Source of the DNA: DATARR01 sp034666985
GTDB taxonomy: Bacteria > Acidobacteriota > Thermoanaerobaculia > Multivoradales > UBA5704
DNA length: 64,000 nucleotides
Assembly: GCA_034666985.1 (NCBI GenBank)
Contig: JAXDKS010000047.1
Location: forward strand, 1 to 64,000
Direction of reading: 5' to 3'
A program made the translations under genes and the position numbers. The stretch's first letter is position 1; each line of letters opens with the position of its first letter. Below the pieces are notes generated by a model, which had not been told where the DNA came from, did no database searches, and saw nothing but the letters and a program-made list of their open reading frames with translations. Of this stretch, positions 26,501 through 34,370 are shown piece by piece.

Positions 26501-29007
26501 CCGCCCAGGTAGAAGTCACCCAAGTCTCGCAACAGCACCGCGAGAGACCGGAAGTCGGCGACCAGGTGATGCACCGCCAGGAGCAGGATGCACCCTTCAC
26601 CCCCCAGTCGGAAGAGGGCAAGACGCAGCAACGGACCGCAGGCGAGGTCGAACGGATGGTACGCCACTGCGCACAGCCGAGCCGGCAGCTCGGCGTCGCT
26701 CCACCCCCTCGCATCGACCGCGAGCAACTCGACCGCGGCGGCCGCGAGGATCTGCACCGGCTCACCGTTCTCCTCCGTGAAAACGGCCCGCAGCTCGGCG
26801 TGGCGCTCGACGACCCGCTCCAAAGCTCGTCGCAGCGCATCCTCATCGACCTCCGCACGCACCCGAGCCGCCGCGGCGATGTTATAGACGGCGCTGTCGG
26901 GAGACAGCCGGTCGAGGTACCAGAGGGCTTTCTGCCCATAGGACAAGGGGAAGCGTCCAGCGCCTGAGGGGGGCCGCGCTTCCTCCTCGGCAACCACTCC
27001 GGCGCCCCTCTCCAGTCGCCCGAGGAGCTCCTCGACGAGCTCGTTCAAGCTCACTCCGCCAAGGAATTGGGACAGAGAGACCGGGACGCCGAAGGCCGCC
27101 TCCAACTCGCCGCGAAACTCCGCGGCAGCCAGCGAGTCGAGCCCCGCGGCGACCAGAGGGCCGGCCCGATCCAGGCTCTCAGCCGGCATCCGTAGAGCGC
27201 GCGCAGCCCGCTGCCGCAGATCGGCGGCGAGGCGATCCCGGCGCAGCGCGGGCTCGACCGCCAGCAGGCCGTTCGCGTCGAGGGGAGGCGCAGGTACCTC
27301 CCCGGCGCCCTCGCCGCCAACCCCGCTGCGCAAGACGACGGCCAGCCGCCCTGCCAGATAGTCGTCCCGGCAGGCCTGGCGGCGCACCTTGCCGCTCGAG
27401 GTCAGGGGGACCCCACCGGCGGCGACGAGCACCACCTCGTGAACCTGGGCGTCGTGCTCCTCCGCAATGGCCTGGCGCACCGACCGCGCCGCCGCCTCGG
27501 CCTCGCCTTCGCGATGCCGCTCGAGCTCATGCACGACGACGAGCCTCTCCTCGCCGTCGGCCTCGACCGAGAAGGCGGCGCCGCCTCGCGGCCGTAGAGC
27601 CGGATGGCTGCGCTGCGCCGTCAGCTCGACGTCCTGGGGATAGTGGTTGCGGCCCCGGATGATGATCAAGTCCTTGAGGCGCCCGGTGACGAACAGCTCG
27701 CCGCCCAGCAAGAAGCCCAGGTCGCCGGTGCGCAGGAACAACCGCCCGTCCACGCCCGCAAGCGCGGCGCGGAAGGTGCGCTCCGTCTCCTCCGGCCGGT
27801 TCCAATAGCCTCCGGCGACGCTCGGGCCTGCCACCCAGATCTCGCCCACTCCTCCGGCCGGACGCTCCAGTACCGCCTCGGGGTCGACGATCCGTACCTC
27901 GGCCCCTCCCCAGGCGTGGCCGCATCCGACCACTTGGCGCGCCTCCGGGTTCGCAGCCTCCACCGTGGCCACCCGGTGCCGCTCGAGAGCGCTCGCCGCA
28001 ACGTGACGCACCACCGGCTCCGCTCCCGGAGCCCCGCCGCTGACGAAGAGCGTGGCCTCGGCAAGGCCGTAGCAGGGATAGAAAGCCTGGCGCCGGAAGC
28101 CGCACGGCGCGAAGGCCGCGCTGAAGCGATCGAGTGTTTCGCCGCGCACCGGCTCGGCGCCGTTGAAGGCGCTGCTCCAGCAGCTCAGATCGAGCCCCGC
28201 GCGATCCTCGGGGGAGATCTTGCGCACGCACAGCTCGTAGGCGAAGTTCGGCCCGCCGCTGGTGGTGGCCCGATAGCGGCTGATCGCCGACAGCCAGCGC
28301 AGTGGCCGTTCCAGGAAGGCGAGCGGCGGCATCAGGATACAGGAGGCGCCGATCAGCAGGGGTTGGAGCACGTTCCCGATCAGCCCCATGTCGTGGTAGA
28401 GCGGCAGCCAGCCGACGATCACCGAGGCGGCGGACTGGCCGAAGGCGAGCCGGATGCTCCGTTCGTTCTCCAGCAGGTTGCCATGGCGCACCATCACGCC
28501 CTTGGGCGTCGAGGTCGAGCCGGAGGTGTATTGCAGGAAGGCCAGGGAATCGGCGGTGACGCCCGGATCGTGCCATCGCGCGCCTTCGCCGGAGTCGAGA
28601 TCGTCGGTGACGATCCACTCGAGGCCGCCGAGGTCCGACGCCGCGAGGCGGCGGCCCAGACGGCGCGCCAGGGACCCCGTGGTGAGGGCCGCCCGCGCGC
28701 CGGCGTCGGCGGCCATCGCCTCCACCCGCGAGTGGCCGCGATTGGCGCTCGGCGGGTAGGCGGGCACCGCGACCACAGCGGCGTAGAGGCAGCCCCAGAA
28801 GGCGGCGATGTAGTCGAGCCCCGGCGGGTACAGCAGCAACACCCGCTCGCCGGCGAGGCCGCGCGCCTGCAGGCGGCTGGCGACAGCGCGGGCGCGCACA
28901 TCGAGCTCGCCGCAGGTGAGCATGGCGGACTCGTTCTCGCCATCGCCGAGAAAGGTGTAGACACGCCACGGCCCGGCAGCGCTCGCCCGCTCGCGCAGGA
29001 CTTCCAC
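20575..29007 (-). CDS. NRPS-A: fatty acyl-AMP ligase-ACP-C-A-PCP-C-A-PCP (lipoinitiation)
   Basis: Starter synthetase of about 2,810 residues. Residues 1-560 are a FAAL-type domain (YTFLGDGE, YTSGSTSTPKG, LPLYHDMGLIG), which adenylates a fatty acid and loads it on the ACP at about 585-660 (GLDSL, Ser near 622). A C domain at about 690-1110 (HHLVADF) would join the acyl chain to the first amino acid. A1 at about 1140-1640 has the pocket D-L-F-N-N-A-L-T-Y, the known Ala signature; PCP near 1686. The second module has C with HHIVFDG, A pocket D-A-W-S-L-G-H-V-V (probably hydrophobic) and PCP near 2736. GTG 29007 is the only ATG/GTG/TTG codon in its stretch of the frame and lacks a ribosome site. 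FAAL-like residues continue upstream in frame (RADPLERCSTL), so the real start may be a rarer codon 20-60 bases earlier. Confidence 0.93.
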   Translation of the reverse strand: MEVLRERASAAGPWRVYTFLGDGENESAMLTCGELDVRARAVASRLQARGLAGERVLLLYPPGLDYIAAFWGCLYAAVVAVPAYPPSANRGHSRVEAMAADAGARAALTTGSLARRLGRRLAASDLGGLEWIVTDDLDSGEGARWHDPGVTADSLAFLQYTSGSTSTPKGVMVRHGNLLENERSIRLAFGQSAASVIVGWLPLYHDMGLIGNVLQPLLIGASCILMPPLAFLERPLRWLSAISRYRATTSGGPNFAYELCVRKISPEDRAGLDLSCWSSAFNGAEPVRGETLDRFSAAFAPCGFRRQAFYPCYGLAEATLFVSGGAPGAEPVVRHVAASALERHRVATVEAANPEARQVVGCGHAWGGAEVRIVDPEAVLERPAGGVGEIWVAGPSVAGGYWNRPEETERTFRAALAGVDGRLFLRTGDLGFLLGGELFVTGRLKDLIIIRGRNHYPQDVELTAQRSHPALRPRGGAAFSVEADGEERLVVVHELERHREGEAEAAARSVRQAIAEEHDAQVHEVVLVAAGGVPLTSSGKVRRQACRDDYLAGRLAVVLRSGVGGEGAGEVPAPPLDANGLLAVEPALRRDRLAADLRQRAARALRMPAESLDRAGPLVAAGLDSLAAAEFRGELEAAFGVPVSLSQFLGGVSLNELVEELLGRLERGAGVVAEEEARPPSGAGRFPLSYGQKALWYLDRLSPDSAVYNIAAAARVRAEVDEDALRRALERVVERHAELRAVFTEENGEPVQILAAAAVELLAVDARGWSDAELPARLCAVAYHPFDLACGPLLRLALFRLGGEGCILLLAVHHLVADFRSLAVLLRDLGDFYLGGEEAAPPLRGYDDFVAWQQRLLEGPEGERLWAYWQQQLSGDLRALDLPTDRMLPAVQTYRGASRPLHLAPELSMALRLLAREGHCTIFMVLLSAFQTLLHRSTGQPQIVVGSPASGRACRELQDVVGYFVNPLPLRADLGGNPAFGELLAQARLRVLGGLEHQSFPFALMAERLQPLRDPARPPLFQVLFAFQGPDPPELPGLSAFALGEEGVKMELGGLELASLHLPDQREPFHLSLTAAASDGAVSLSLRYNQDLFDAATIGRMLGHLATLLQSVAADPASRVGALPLLAAAERFQLTVEWSSPVPALPGEGLLHHAFEAQARQTPDREAVVWRDESLCYAELDGRAGELARWLMASGVGPEVRVGVCLPRTPDLVVTLLAVLKAGGAYVPLDASYPSQRLEFMLRDAAVAVVVTDRRSAGGLPADDAIPRLLLDGKPIRAGERGTGGPAGRARPANLAYVIYTSGSTGLPKGVAIEHRSAVALLAWAGEAFRPAEVAGVLASTSICFDLSIFELFVPLSRGGTVILAENALELAALPARDRVSLVNTVPSAMAEVLRNGALPASVLTVNLAGEPLTRPLVDAVLRQPGIERVLNLYGPSEDTTYSTWALVGPGKSGPPSIGRPIANGRVCLVDERFEPVPVGAVGELLLGGRGLARCYLGRPDITAERFIPDSFGADPGGRLYRTGDLARFRPDGELDFLGRTDHQVKIRGFRIEIGEIEAALRSCPQVGDAAVIGRRDPHGDLDLVAYWVRGEGASATAAELREHLRGRLPAYMVPSLWVELAGLPLTPNGKLDRQALPAPERAPELVPPLAARGQTPVTELLSDLWVELLGRRPKPDESFFDLGGHSLVAMRLVSRVRSTFGVELGPASVLETPTLAALAARIEAALAGPRPVVSPLAPGPHGGEPPPSFAQQRLWFLDQLQPGCTAYSMPAVLHLAGELNVPALAWSVARIVRRHEALRTVFPVREGQPRQVVLAPSPAAFPVIDLGGLEPGRRAAEARRLAAEDASCPFDLAAGPLGRWRLLRLAAREHELLLNFHHIVFDGWSMEIFARELGALYPAALAGALPALPALRVQYADYAAWQRAELAGEVRAERLLGFWKEQLAGEPPPLAFPTDFPRPTVRSFRGAAETAVVPAGLAAALSQLARVQAVTPFMVFLAAFLALFSRYSGQDDLWVGAPAAGRTREELEGLIGFFVNMIVLRADLSGDPAFGEALSRVRKTVLAAYVHQDLPFELLVEELQPDRDRSRQPLIEAVIAQSPDLPEILLPGLRAALVEIETRNARFDLTALVREAAGSFTLTFEYSTDLFAAVTIQRALRHVESLLSAAAENPGRHLSELSLLALAERHQVLAEWNDSAAEVADGRCVHELFAEQARSHPGRLAAEQGERRLTYGELEARAARLARHLRSLGVGPQGRVGLCAERSLELLVAALAVLKAGGAYVALDPANPPERLAYALRDSAATVLLARAPQALAAMAGVVPVSLDESVLAPEPGCAWEETRGAGLEDAAYVIYTSGSTGRPKGVEISHRSLANLVAWHRRAYAITARDRASLLAGTGFDASVWEVWPYLAAGASLHVPGPEVLAAPAELWGWLAERRVTISFLPTPLLEAALQEDLPPPVALRAILTGGDRLHRLRRDPPLELFNHYGPTENTVVATSARVMAGGAEEPPIGRPIDNTQAYVLDRRLIPLPVGATGELCLAGEGLTQAYLGRPEVTAASLVPNPFSSRPGERMYRTGDLVRRRADGRLEFVARRDHQVKIRGNRIELGEVESVFGEHPAVREAVVVVVEIAGSRELAAYVVLRSGQKVEAGDWKPFLRSRLPEYMVPRQIVPIPELPLTPNGKVDRRALPALDAGAAADRDVAGPRNAVEAVLAELWGELLGRERVDVFTSFFDLGGHSLLIGRLLARVREVFGVELPVRSLFDAPTIAELAVSVVQHLVEQEGGVISQELAAMGIAQDGGHGGREVLLG

Positions 29008-29072
29008 CAGCGTCGAGCAACGCTCAAGCGGATCGGCGCGAAAGCTCTCGGGGATTCTCAGCTCATGCCAGG

Positions 29073-29768
29073 TCAGAAGCCGGCCCCTCCCTGCGGCGGC
29101 GGCGAAGCCCGCAGCCGCTTGCGCAGCTCGCTCTGGAGCTTGCCGGCATCGAACTTCCTCTCGTCCTCGCCCAACTTGTGCAGCCAGGCGCTGGGAGCCG
29201 GCACGCTCTTGGCGCCCCAGAGGGTACCGGGATCGAAGATCATGAACACGTCGACGGCGAACTTGTACTTGTACTCCTGGGGCAACGCCAGCGAGTTGCC
29301 GTACTCCAGGGCCAGGATGCGCTCCGGGTCCCAGAAATGCGCCGCCCGGCGGTCGGTGAGCGAAGAGGCGGCGGTTTTGGCCAGTTCATAGTCATCCTTG
29401 CTCAGCAGCGGCAGCCAGATCACCAGCACCCGCACCTGGTCGCCCTCGATCCCACTCAGGACCCCGCCCACCTCGCGGGCGGCGTCCAGGCAGTGCTGGC
29501 AGCCGGGGGATAGCAGGAGAACGACGCGGATCCTATCCTTGTCGGCGTTGAAAGCTTCGCGCAAAGGCTCGATGTCCTTGCCTGCGAGGTTGAGGACGGC
29601 GGGGGCCGCGGGAGCCGTTGCCGGAGCCGCCGCGGCCGCCGGCAGCTTCTGGACCGGCGACGGCGCGGGCTGGGCCCGCACGGCGCCACCCGCGCCGAGC
29701 AGGGCCGCCGCGGCGACGCCCACGACGACGCCGAGAACGGCTCGCTGCGCTCGCCGGACCACCCTCAC
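29073..29768 (-). CDS. Exported thioredoxin-fold protein with CQHC motif
   Basis: A 231-residue protein with a basic N-terminus, a hydrophobic stretch at about 11-30 and an Ala/Pro-rich linker to about 58, so secreted or membrane-anchored with an extracytoplasmic domain. The domain resembles thioredoxin: a beta strand RVVLLLSPGC followed by CQHC (C90, C93), the usual CxxC redox site, then LVIWLPLLS. It is shorter and more divergent than DsbA or TlpA. GTG start, sharing GTGA with the stop of the DUF4097 gene, and 65 bases before the NRPS-A start. It may keep thiols in order in the envelope or assist product export; its location inside an NRPS transcript is the only hint. Start and fold are well supported, function is not. 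Confidence 0.8.
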   Translation of the reverse strand: MRVVRRAQRAVLGVVVGVAAAALLGAGGAVRAQPAPSPVQKLPAAAAAPATAPAAPAVLNLAGKDIEPLREAFNADKDRIRVVLLLSPGCQHCLDAAREVGGVLSGIEGDQVRVLVIWLPLLSKDDYELAKTAASSLTDRRAAHFWDPERILALEYGNSLALPQEYKYKFAVDVFMIFDPGTLWGAKSVPAPSAWLHKLGEDERKFDAGKLQSELRKRLRASPPPQGGAGF

Positions 29769-30580
29769 TCCCCCTTCCGCAGAGAGATGTTGCCGCCCGA
29801 GGAACGCAGTGTCAGTTGCGGGCCGCCGCCGTTGAGCGCACCGGAAAGCTCGGTGGCGTCCTTGTCGCTGCGGAGGCGGAACTGCGCGGGCGCGGTGATG
29901 GTGCCGCCGTGGGCCACGGCATCCACGTCGACCGCGGTCGCGGCGCCCAGCACGACGACCAGGTTCCCCCCGAAGGTCGTCAGTTGCACGTCCTTGCGGG
30001 GCTGGCCGGCGAGGTGCACCGTAATCCCCCCGCCGGAGGTGCGGGCCTTCGCGCCGCCGAGCGGCTCCTCGACGTCGATGTTGCCGCCATCGGTGCTCGC
30101 CGACACGGCTCCTCCGATGCGGCTCAGGGTGAGGTTGCCGCCGGAGGTCTTGACCTGCACGCTGCCGGCGAGGTCGCGGACCGCGATGTTGCCACCCGAA
30201 GTCGAGAGATCCGCGGCGAACCCACGCGGAACCGAGATCCGGTACTGGACCGGGAAGGGCCGGGCGTGAGGCTTGAGCCGGGCCTCGACTCGCAGCTCGT
30301 CGTCGTTCTGGGTGAAATCGACGTTGAGAGAGCTGGCGTTGTCCTGCCCGTTGGAGCCCACCGGCGCGTACACGACCTCAACCTGGGCGGTGTCGGCCTC
30401 GCCGGCGTAGACCTCGATCGTTCCCAGGTCCGCCCGCACCGTCAGGCGTTTCTGAGAGCCGACCTTGAACACCTTGCTTGCGGCGACACCCTCCGTCGCG
30501 GCGAAACTGGGCATGACCAGCGAAACCAAGGCCAGAGGGCAGAGAGTCCATTGAGCCAGAGCTCGGAACCGCGGATTCAT
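29765..30580 (-). CDS. DUF4097-type exported beta-solenoid protein
   Basis: A 271-residue protein starting at ATG 30580, chosen because GAGGAG lies 8 bases upstream; a longer start at 30601 lacks this. It has a signal peptide (about 1-27, ending PSFAA) and then repeated SGGNI/TSGGNL/DGGNID turns spaced about 20 residues apart, the mark of the DUF4097 (adhesin-like right-handed beta-solenoid) family. Such proteins are common in Acidobacteriota and often sit with anti-sigma factors or envelope-stress genes. Here the gene lies between the precursor genes and NRPS-A and overlaps the thioredoxin-fold gene by 4 bases, so the two are probably co-translated. No catalytic motif is visible and the role is unknown. 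Confidence 0.82.
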   Translation of the reverse strand: MNPRFRALAQWTLCPLALVSLVMPSFAATEGVAASKVFKVGSQKRLTVRADLGTIEVYAGEADTAQVEVVYAPVGSNGQDNASSLNVDFTQNDDELRVEARLKPHARPFPVQYRISVPRGFAADLSTSGGNIAVRDLAGSVQVKTSGGNLTLSRIGGAVSASTDGGNIDVEEPLGGAKARTSGGGITVHLAGQPRKDVQLTTFGGNLVVVLGAATAVDVDAVAHGGTITAPAQFRLRSDKDATELSGALNGGGPQLTLRSSGGNISLRKGE

Positions 30581-30648
30581 AAAGTCTTCTCCTCTCATCA
30601 ATGTGGTCTCCAGTCGACGGTGAGCCCGCCGGGAGCGCTCCTGCTTTC

Positions 30649-31971
30649 CTACGAAATTGGAGCCTCTCGTGTTTCAGCGAGCTTGTCTCCTGCCTCCTCT
30701 CGCTCTTGGACGCGCTCCAGACACTCTTCTGCCAGCTCTCGGCCCGAGCCGCGAAGCCCATCGGTCACTCCCAGGAGCGTGAGCAGGTGGAGATGGCTGA
30801 CCGGGGAGCCGTAACGACCTGCGGCGACGGAGTCTTCGCTGAACGCCGTAACACCGTCCCGGTCGCGATTGTTCCAAAGGGCGAAGGGAACCGGGTCGAT
30901 GGAATGGGCCTCCGCCCGTGTGTTTCCGATCAGAAGGTTGGTGTAGTGGTCGGGGGCGAGCAGGACGCCTCCCAGCTCCTCCGGGCGAGCCCGGAAGTAA
31001 TCGATCACCGGTGCCACGATGTGCCGGTCGATCGCCTCCAGACAGCGGATCTTCATCTCGCGGTCCCGCATGTGGGCAGCCTCGTCGGGAGAGTTGGCAT
31101 GGCAGATGACCAGCGAGAAACCCGCATCGAGAAGCTCGGTCGCCTTCGCACCCTTGGCGGCGTAGTCGGTATCGGGCCGGCCGTTGCCCACCTTGAAGAA
31201 CTCGAGGCCGCCGACCTTGGCGATACCATGGAGGAAGTCCATGCAGCCGACGATGCCGGCACGGCCCGCGAAGCCCGTGTTCTCCCGGAAGCTGGGTAGG
31301 GTGAAGGCACGGCCCGCGCTCCAGGGAAAGATCATGTTCGCCCGCTCGGCAGCCAGAATCCCGGCGATCCGCAGCAGGTACCGGTTGAGCCGCGAGGCCA
31401 ATGCCTCGCTCGCAGGATCGCGGCCGGCGATCAGCCGCGACACGTCGAACTCTGTCCCCTCATGCTCGTGAGGCTCGGGGCAGACCATCAGGTCGGGATC
31501 GATCCCCGCGCGGCGCACCACGAGGCTGTTGCGAAAGTCGCAGTTGTGGTGCAGCTCAAAGTCGGGGTGCTCGTCGCGCAGCTCACGGTTGATCCGGGCG
31601 ATCAGAGCGACGGCCTCCTCGTCCAGGATGTAGTCCGCGTTGTAGCTGACGAGTCGCCGCCCCTCCATCCGCACCAGGTTCGCCCGGAACACCAGGTCGT
31701 CGGCCCCCAGTTGGACGTCGCCCAGGGCGAGCAGCTCCCACACCGACCGCCCATGACAGGAGTACAGCCGAGGATCCCACCCCAGCATTCCGAGCTGCGC
31801 CACGATGCTGCCTCGCGGCAGATCCGCGTAGAGCGTCTGCATGAGACCGCAGACCCCCGCGGTCGCCAGCCAGTCGAAGTTGGGGATGTCGGCGTCCGCC
31901 AGCGGAGAACGTCCGTCCGTTCTCTGCAGGTCGCTGGCGCCGTCGGGGATGAGGAGCACGAACTTTCTCAC
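30649..31971 (-). CDS. ApgM-like (archaeal-type) cofactor-independent phosphomutase family protein
   Basis: A 440-residue member of the alkaline phosphatase superfamily, nearest to the archaeal-type cofactor-independent phosphoglycerate mutases. Landmarks: the metal site LLIPDGASD at the N-terminus, LGWDPRLYSCHGR (family members read LGYDP..YYTGRG), VFRANLV, CHANSPDEAAHMRD and APDHYTN followed by a His in HSIDPVPF. Relatives include phosphoglycerate mutases, proposed homoserine kinases and phosphonate-pathway proteins, so the substrate is open. The YTGRG region diverges, pointing to a specialised substrate, perhaps a phospho-hydroxy acid or phosphoserine used by the neighbouring PLP enzyme; this is inference. 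GTG start 51 bases after the ATP-grasp stop, last gene of the precursor set. Confidence 0.85.
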   Translation of the reverse strand: MRKFVLLIPDGASDLQRTDGRSPLADADIPNFDWLATAGVCGLMQTLYADLPRGSIVAQLGMLGWDPRLYSCHGRSVWELLALGDVQLGADDLVFRANLVRMEGRRLVSYNADYILDEEAVALIARINRELRDEHPDFELHHNCDFRNSLVVRRAGIDPDLMVCPEPHEHEGTEFDVSRLIAGRDPASEALASRLNRYLLRIAGILAAERANMIFPWSAGRAFTLPSFRENTGFAGRAGIVGCMDFLHGIAKVGGLEFFKVGNGRPDTDYAAKGAKATELLDAGFSLVICHANSPDEAAHMRDREMKIRCLEAIDRHIVAPVIDYFRARPEELGGVLLAPDHYTNLLIGNTRAEAHSIDPVPFALWNNRDRDGVTAFSEDSVAAGRYGSPVSHLHLLTLLGVTDGLRGSGRELAEECLERVQEREEAGDKLAETREAPIS

Positions 31972-32022
31972 GGTCGCTCCGTTCTTCGGCGAGCGGCCAC
32001 GGGGTGGCCTTGGCCCTGCTGC

Positions 32023-33267
32023 TCAATCCTGGTCGATTGCAAGGTGAATTCTCTCCAGGGCCTCTTCGATGTCCGCGAGCACCTGCTCGCGCGAGGGCCC
32101 GCTCGCGATGACGTAACCGAGCCTGTCCGCCGCCTCTTCAGCCGGCCGCACCGCCGCACCGGCGGGCTTGCCGACCCAGACCTCGCGGATCGACGGCAGC
32201 CGTAACGCCTGCTCCACGCCGGAGGTGGCGCCGAGCCGGCCCCGGCGCCCGGCGAGAAGGAAGCGGATCGACGCCCACTCGGCTCGCTTGGGCGCGAGGT
32301 CGAACGGCTTCCCGAGGACCTGCTCCAGCAGGGCCTCCAGGAGGTCGATGCCGCGGGCATGGCGGACGAGCTCCGGGATCATGCCGCCGGCCAGGCGGGC
32401 ATTGATCTCCACCACCACCGGTCCGGCCGCGGTGAGGCGAACCTCCGTGTGAGCCGGTCCGAAGTCGAACCCTACCGCGTCCAGGGCGGCCAGCACTTCG
32501 CGCTCGAGACGCGCGGAGGTCGCGGCGTCGAGATTCGAGGGGAAGTCGTGGCCGATCTCGACGAAGAGCGGCGGCGGCGAAAGGTGCTTCGCGGTGATGC
32601 CGACCACCCGCGTCTCGCCGGGAGCGAGGGTCAACGTCTCGACGCTGACCTCGGGGCCGGCGAGCAGGCTCTCGATGAGCACCTCGCCCCGCAGGGTCTG
32701 CCCGCGACCGTTCTGCCGCCACGCGTGGAGGATGGCGAAGTGCTCGAGCAGCTCCCGGCCGTCGCGCACCAGCCGGACTCCCCGGCTCGAGCTGTCGGCG
32801 GGAGGCTTGACGACACAAGGGTAGGGCATCTCATCCGCCACCCGGCGGGCCTCGTCCTCGGAGAGGACGAGACGGGACTCGGGGACGGCGAGCCCCGAAG
32901 CCCGCAACACCCTTCGGGTCTCGGGCTTGTTGCGGCAGATGCGGGCGGCCGCGGGCGAGAGATAGCGCAGGCCGAGCAGCGCCGCCACTTCGGCCGCGAT
33001 CACGACATAGAACTCGGAGAACGTCAGCAGGGCGTCGATCCCCTCCTGCTCCATCACTCTCGCCAAGCCCTCGGCGACCTGCTCGACGACGTTGGTGTCC
33101 ATCTCGACCACCGAGAGAGAGGAGGGCCTGGAGGCCAGGAACGGGTACTTCTCCGGGCTCCGAGTGAGGAACGTCACCCTGGCGCCACGCGCGAGCAGAC
33201 GCTGCACCGCCAAGGCGCCAGTGCCGGTGGTGTTGCTCTCGAGGAACGCGAAGTGCTCCACCGTCAT
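32023..33267 (-). CDS. ATP-grasp carboxylate-amine ligase
   Basis: A 414-residue ATP-grasp enzyme. Visible signatures: PCVVKPPADSSSRGV (ATP-binding lysine and loop), EVLIESLLAGPEVSVE (E for Mg-ATP), and EINARLAGG, the metal-binding Glu/Asn of the BacD/carbamoyl-phosphate synthase-like families. The N-terminal LESNTTGTGALAV is a Rossmann-like substrate domain. The enzyme should activate a carboxylate as acyl phosphate and join it to an amine, making a dipeptide, amide or N-substituted amino acid. The start is ATG 33267, which shares ATGA with the PLP gene stop; the longer reading to 33426 is out-of-frame shadow of that gene. Coupling to PLP and lyase genes argues for one pathway. Confidence 0.9.
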   Translation of the reverse strand: MTVEHFAFLESNTTGTGALAVQRLLARGARVTFLTRSPEKYPFLASRPSSLSVVEMDTNVVEQVAEGLARVMEQEGIDALLTFSEFYVVIAAEVAALLGLRYLSPAAARICRNKPETRRVLRASGLAVPESRLVLSEDEARRVADEMPYPCVVKPPADSSSRGVRLVRDGRELLEHFAILHAWRQNGRGQTLRGEVLIESLLAGPEVSVETLTLAPGETRVVGITAKHLSPPPLFVEIGHDFPSNLDAATSARLEREVLAALDAVGFDFGPAHTEVRLTAAGPVVVEINARLAGGMIPELVRHARGIDLLEALLEQVLGKPFDLAPKRAEWASIRFLLAGRRGRLGATSGVEQALRLPSIREVWVGKPAGAAVRPAEEAADRLGYVIASGPSREQVLADIEEALERIHLAIDQD

Positions 33268-34370
33268 TCGAGCCCCAGATCGCGCGCCAGGTCTGCGGTC
33301 CGCCTGACCTGGGGCAAGTGGTAGAGAGCCGAGCCGTCGTGCGGCAACTCGGCGTGGCTCCACCGTTCGGCGACGTCGACGCCGTAGCGGATGGATTGGG
33401 GAGCGGCAGCCGCAACCTGACCCCACAAGCCGTGGTCACGGAGGAAGGGGTCCGAGTAGACGGTCTCGAAGTAGCGGTCACCCCGATCCGGCAGCAGGAC
33501 GACGACGTCGCGGTCGGCCGCCACCTGCGTGGCGACCCAGGAGGCGACCAGGTAGGAAGCTCCCGACGACCCGCCCGCAACGATGCCCTCGCGCCGGGCC
33601 AACTCGCGGCAGGCACAGAAGGCCTCGCCGTCGGCCACCCAATGAACCTCGTCGAGCAGCCGGTAGTCGAGGTTGCCGGGGATGATGCTGTTGCCGTGGC
33701 CGCTCTGCAGCCGTTTGCGGTCGGGTTGGTGGAACAGGGCCGAGCCGACCGCGTCCACGGCGACGATCCGGAGATCCGGCAGCTCCCGGCGCAGGGCGCG
33801 CCCGGTGCCACAGAGCGAGCCGCCGCTGCCCACCGAACCGACGATCGCTGCGAGGCCGGGTCCGAGGTCCGCCAGGAGCTCCCGGGCCAGGGTGTCCTCA
33901 TACGCGCCGGCGTTGTCGGGGCTGTCGTACTGGCGGGGCCAGAAGGCCCCGGGGTTGGCCGCGATCACCTCCCGCAGCCGCTTCAGGCGGGAGAGCTGCC
34001 ATCCCCCCTCCGGGTGATAGGTCTCAACGATCTCCAGCCTCGCCCCCAGACACTCGAGCTTCCTCCGGGTCAGCAGGTCGATGCGTGGGTCGGTGACGAT
34101 GATCACTTCGTAACCCCGGAGGGTTCCGACCCGCGCCAGCCCCTCGGCCATGGTCCCGGAGGAGCTCTCGACGATGACTCCTCCCGGCAGCAGCCGGCCG
34201 GCGGCCTCGGCCCGCTCGATCATGTGCAGGGCGACCCGGTCCTTCATCGCACCCGGCAGGGCGCACTCCAGCTTAGCCCACAGCCGCGCCCTCGGGGGCG
34301 AGTCCGCCCGGCCTTGGAGCGCCACCAGCGGCGTGTCCCGCATCAGGTCGAGGACGGATCGAGCCTTCAC
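33264..34370 (-). CDS. Cysteine-synthase-family PLP enzyme (SbnA/CysK-like beta-replacement)
   Basis: A 368-residue fold-type II PLP enzyme. The Schiff-base lysine is K43 in PGAMKDR, the substrate loop is SSSGTMAEGLA, and the phosphate cradle is GSVGSGGSLCGTG, as in CysK, CysM and SbnA. The C-terminal half resembles SbnA more than housekeeping CysK (IVAGGSSGA). These enzymes replace the beta substituent of O-acetyl- or O-phosphoserine with a nucleophile; SbnA uses glutamate to start 2,3-diaminopropionate synthesis. No SbnB-type dehydrogenase is present here, but an argininosuccinate-lyase homologue is, which suggests aspartate as the amine donor. GTG start, GTGA overlap with the lyase stop, GGGAGG just upstream. 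Confidence 0.9.
   Translation of the reverse strand: MKARSVLDLMRDTPLVALQGRADSPPRARLWAKLECALPGAMKDRVALHMIERAEAAGRLLPGGVIVESSSGTMAEGLARVGTLRGYEVIIVTDPRIDLLTRRKLECLGARLEIVETYHPEGGWQLSRLKRLREVIAANPGAFWPRQYDSPDNAGAYEDTLARELLADLGPGLAAIVGSVGSGGSLCGTGRALRRELPDLRIVAVDAVGSALFHQPDRKRLQSGHGNSIIPGNLDYRLLDEVHWVADGEAFCACRELARREGIVAGGSSGASYLVASWVATQVAADRDVVVLLPDRGDRYFETVYSDPFLRDHGLWGQVAAAAPQSIRYGVDVAERWSHAELPHDGSALYHLPQVRRTADLARDLGLE

Noticed and set aside
1..29007. Epimerase or thioesterase domains in the NRPS genes
   Set aside because: Each C domain is directly preceded by a PCP with no extra 450-residue domain, and NRPS-B ends in a C domain; NRPS-C's end is outside the window.
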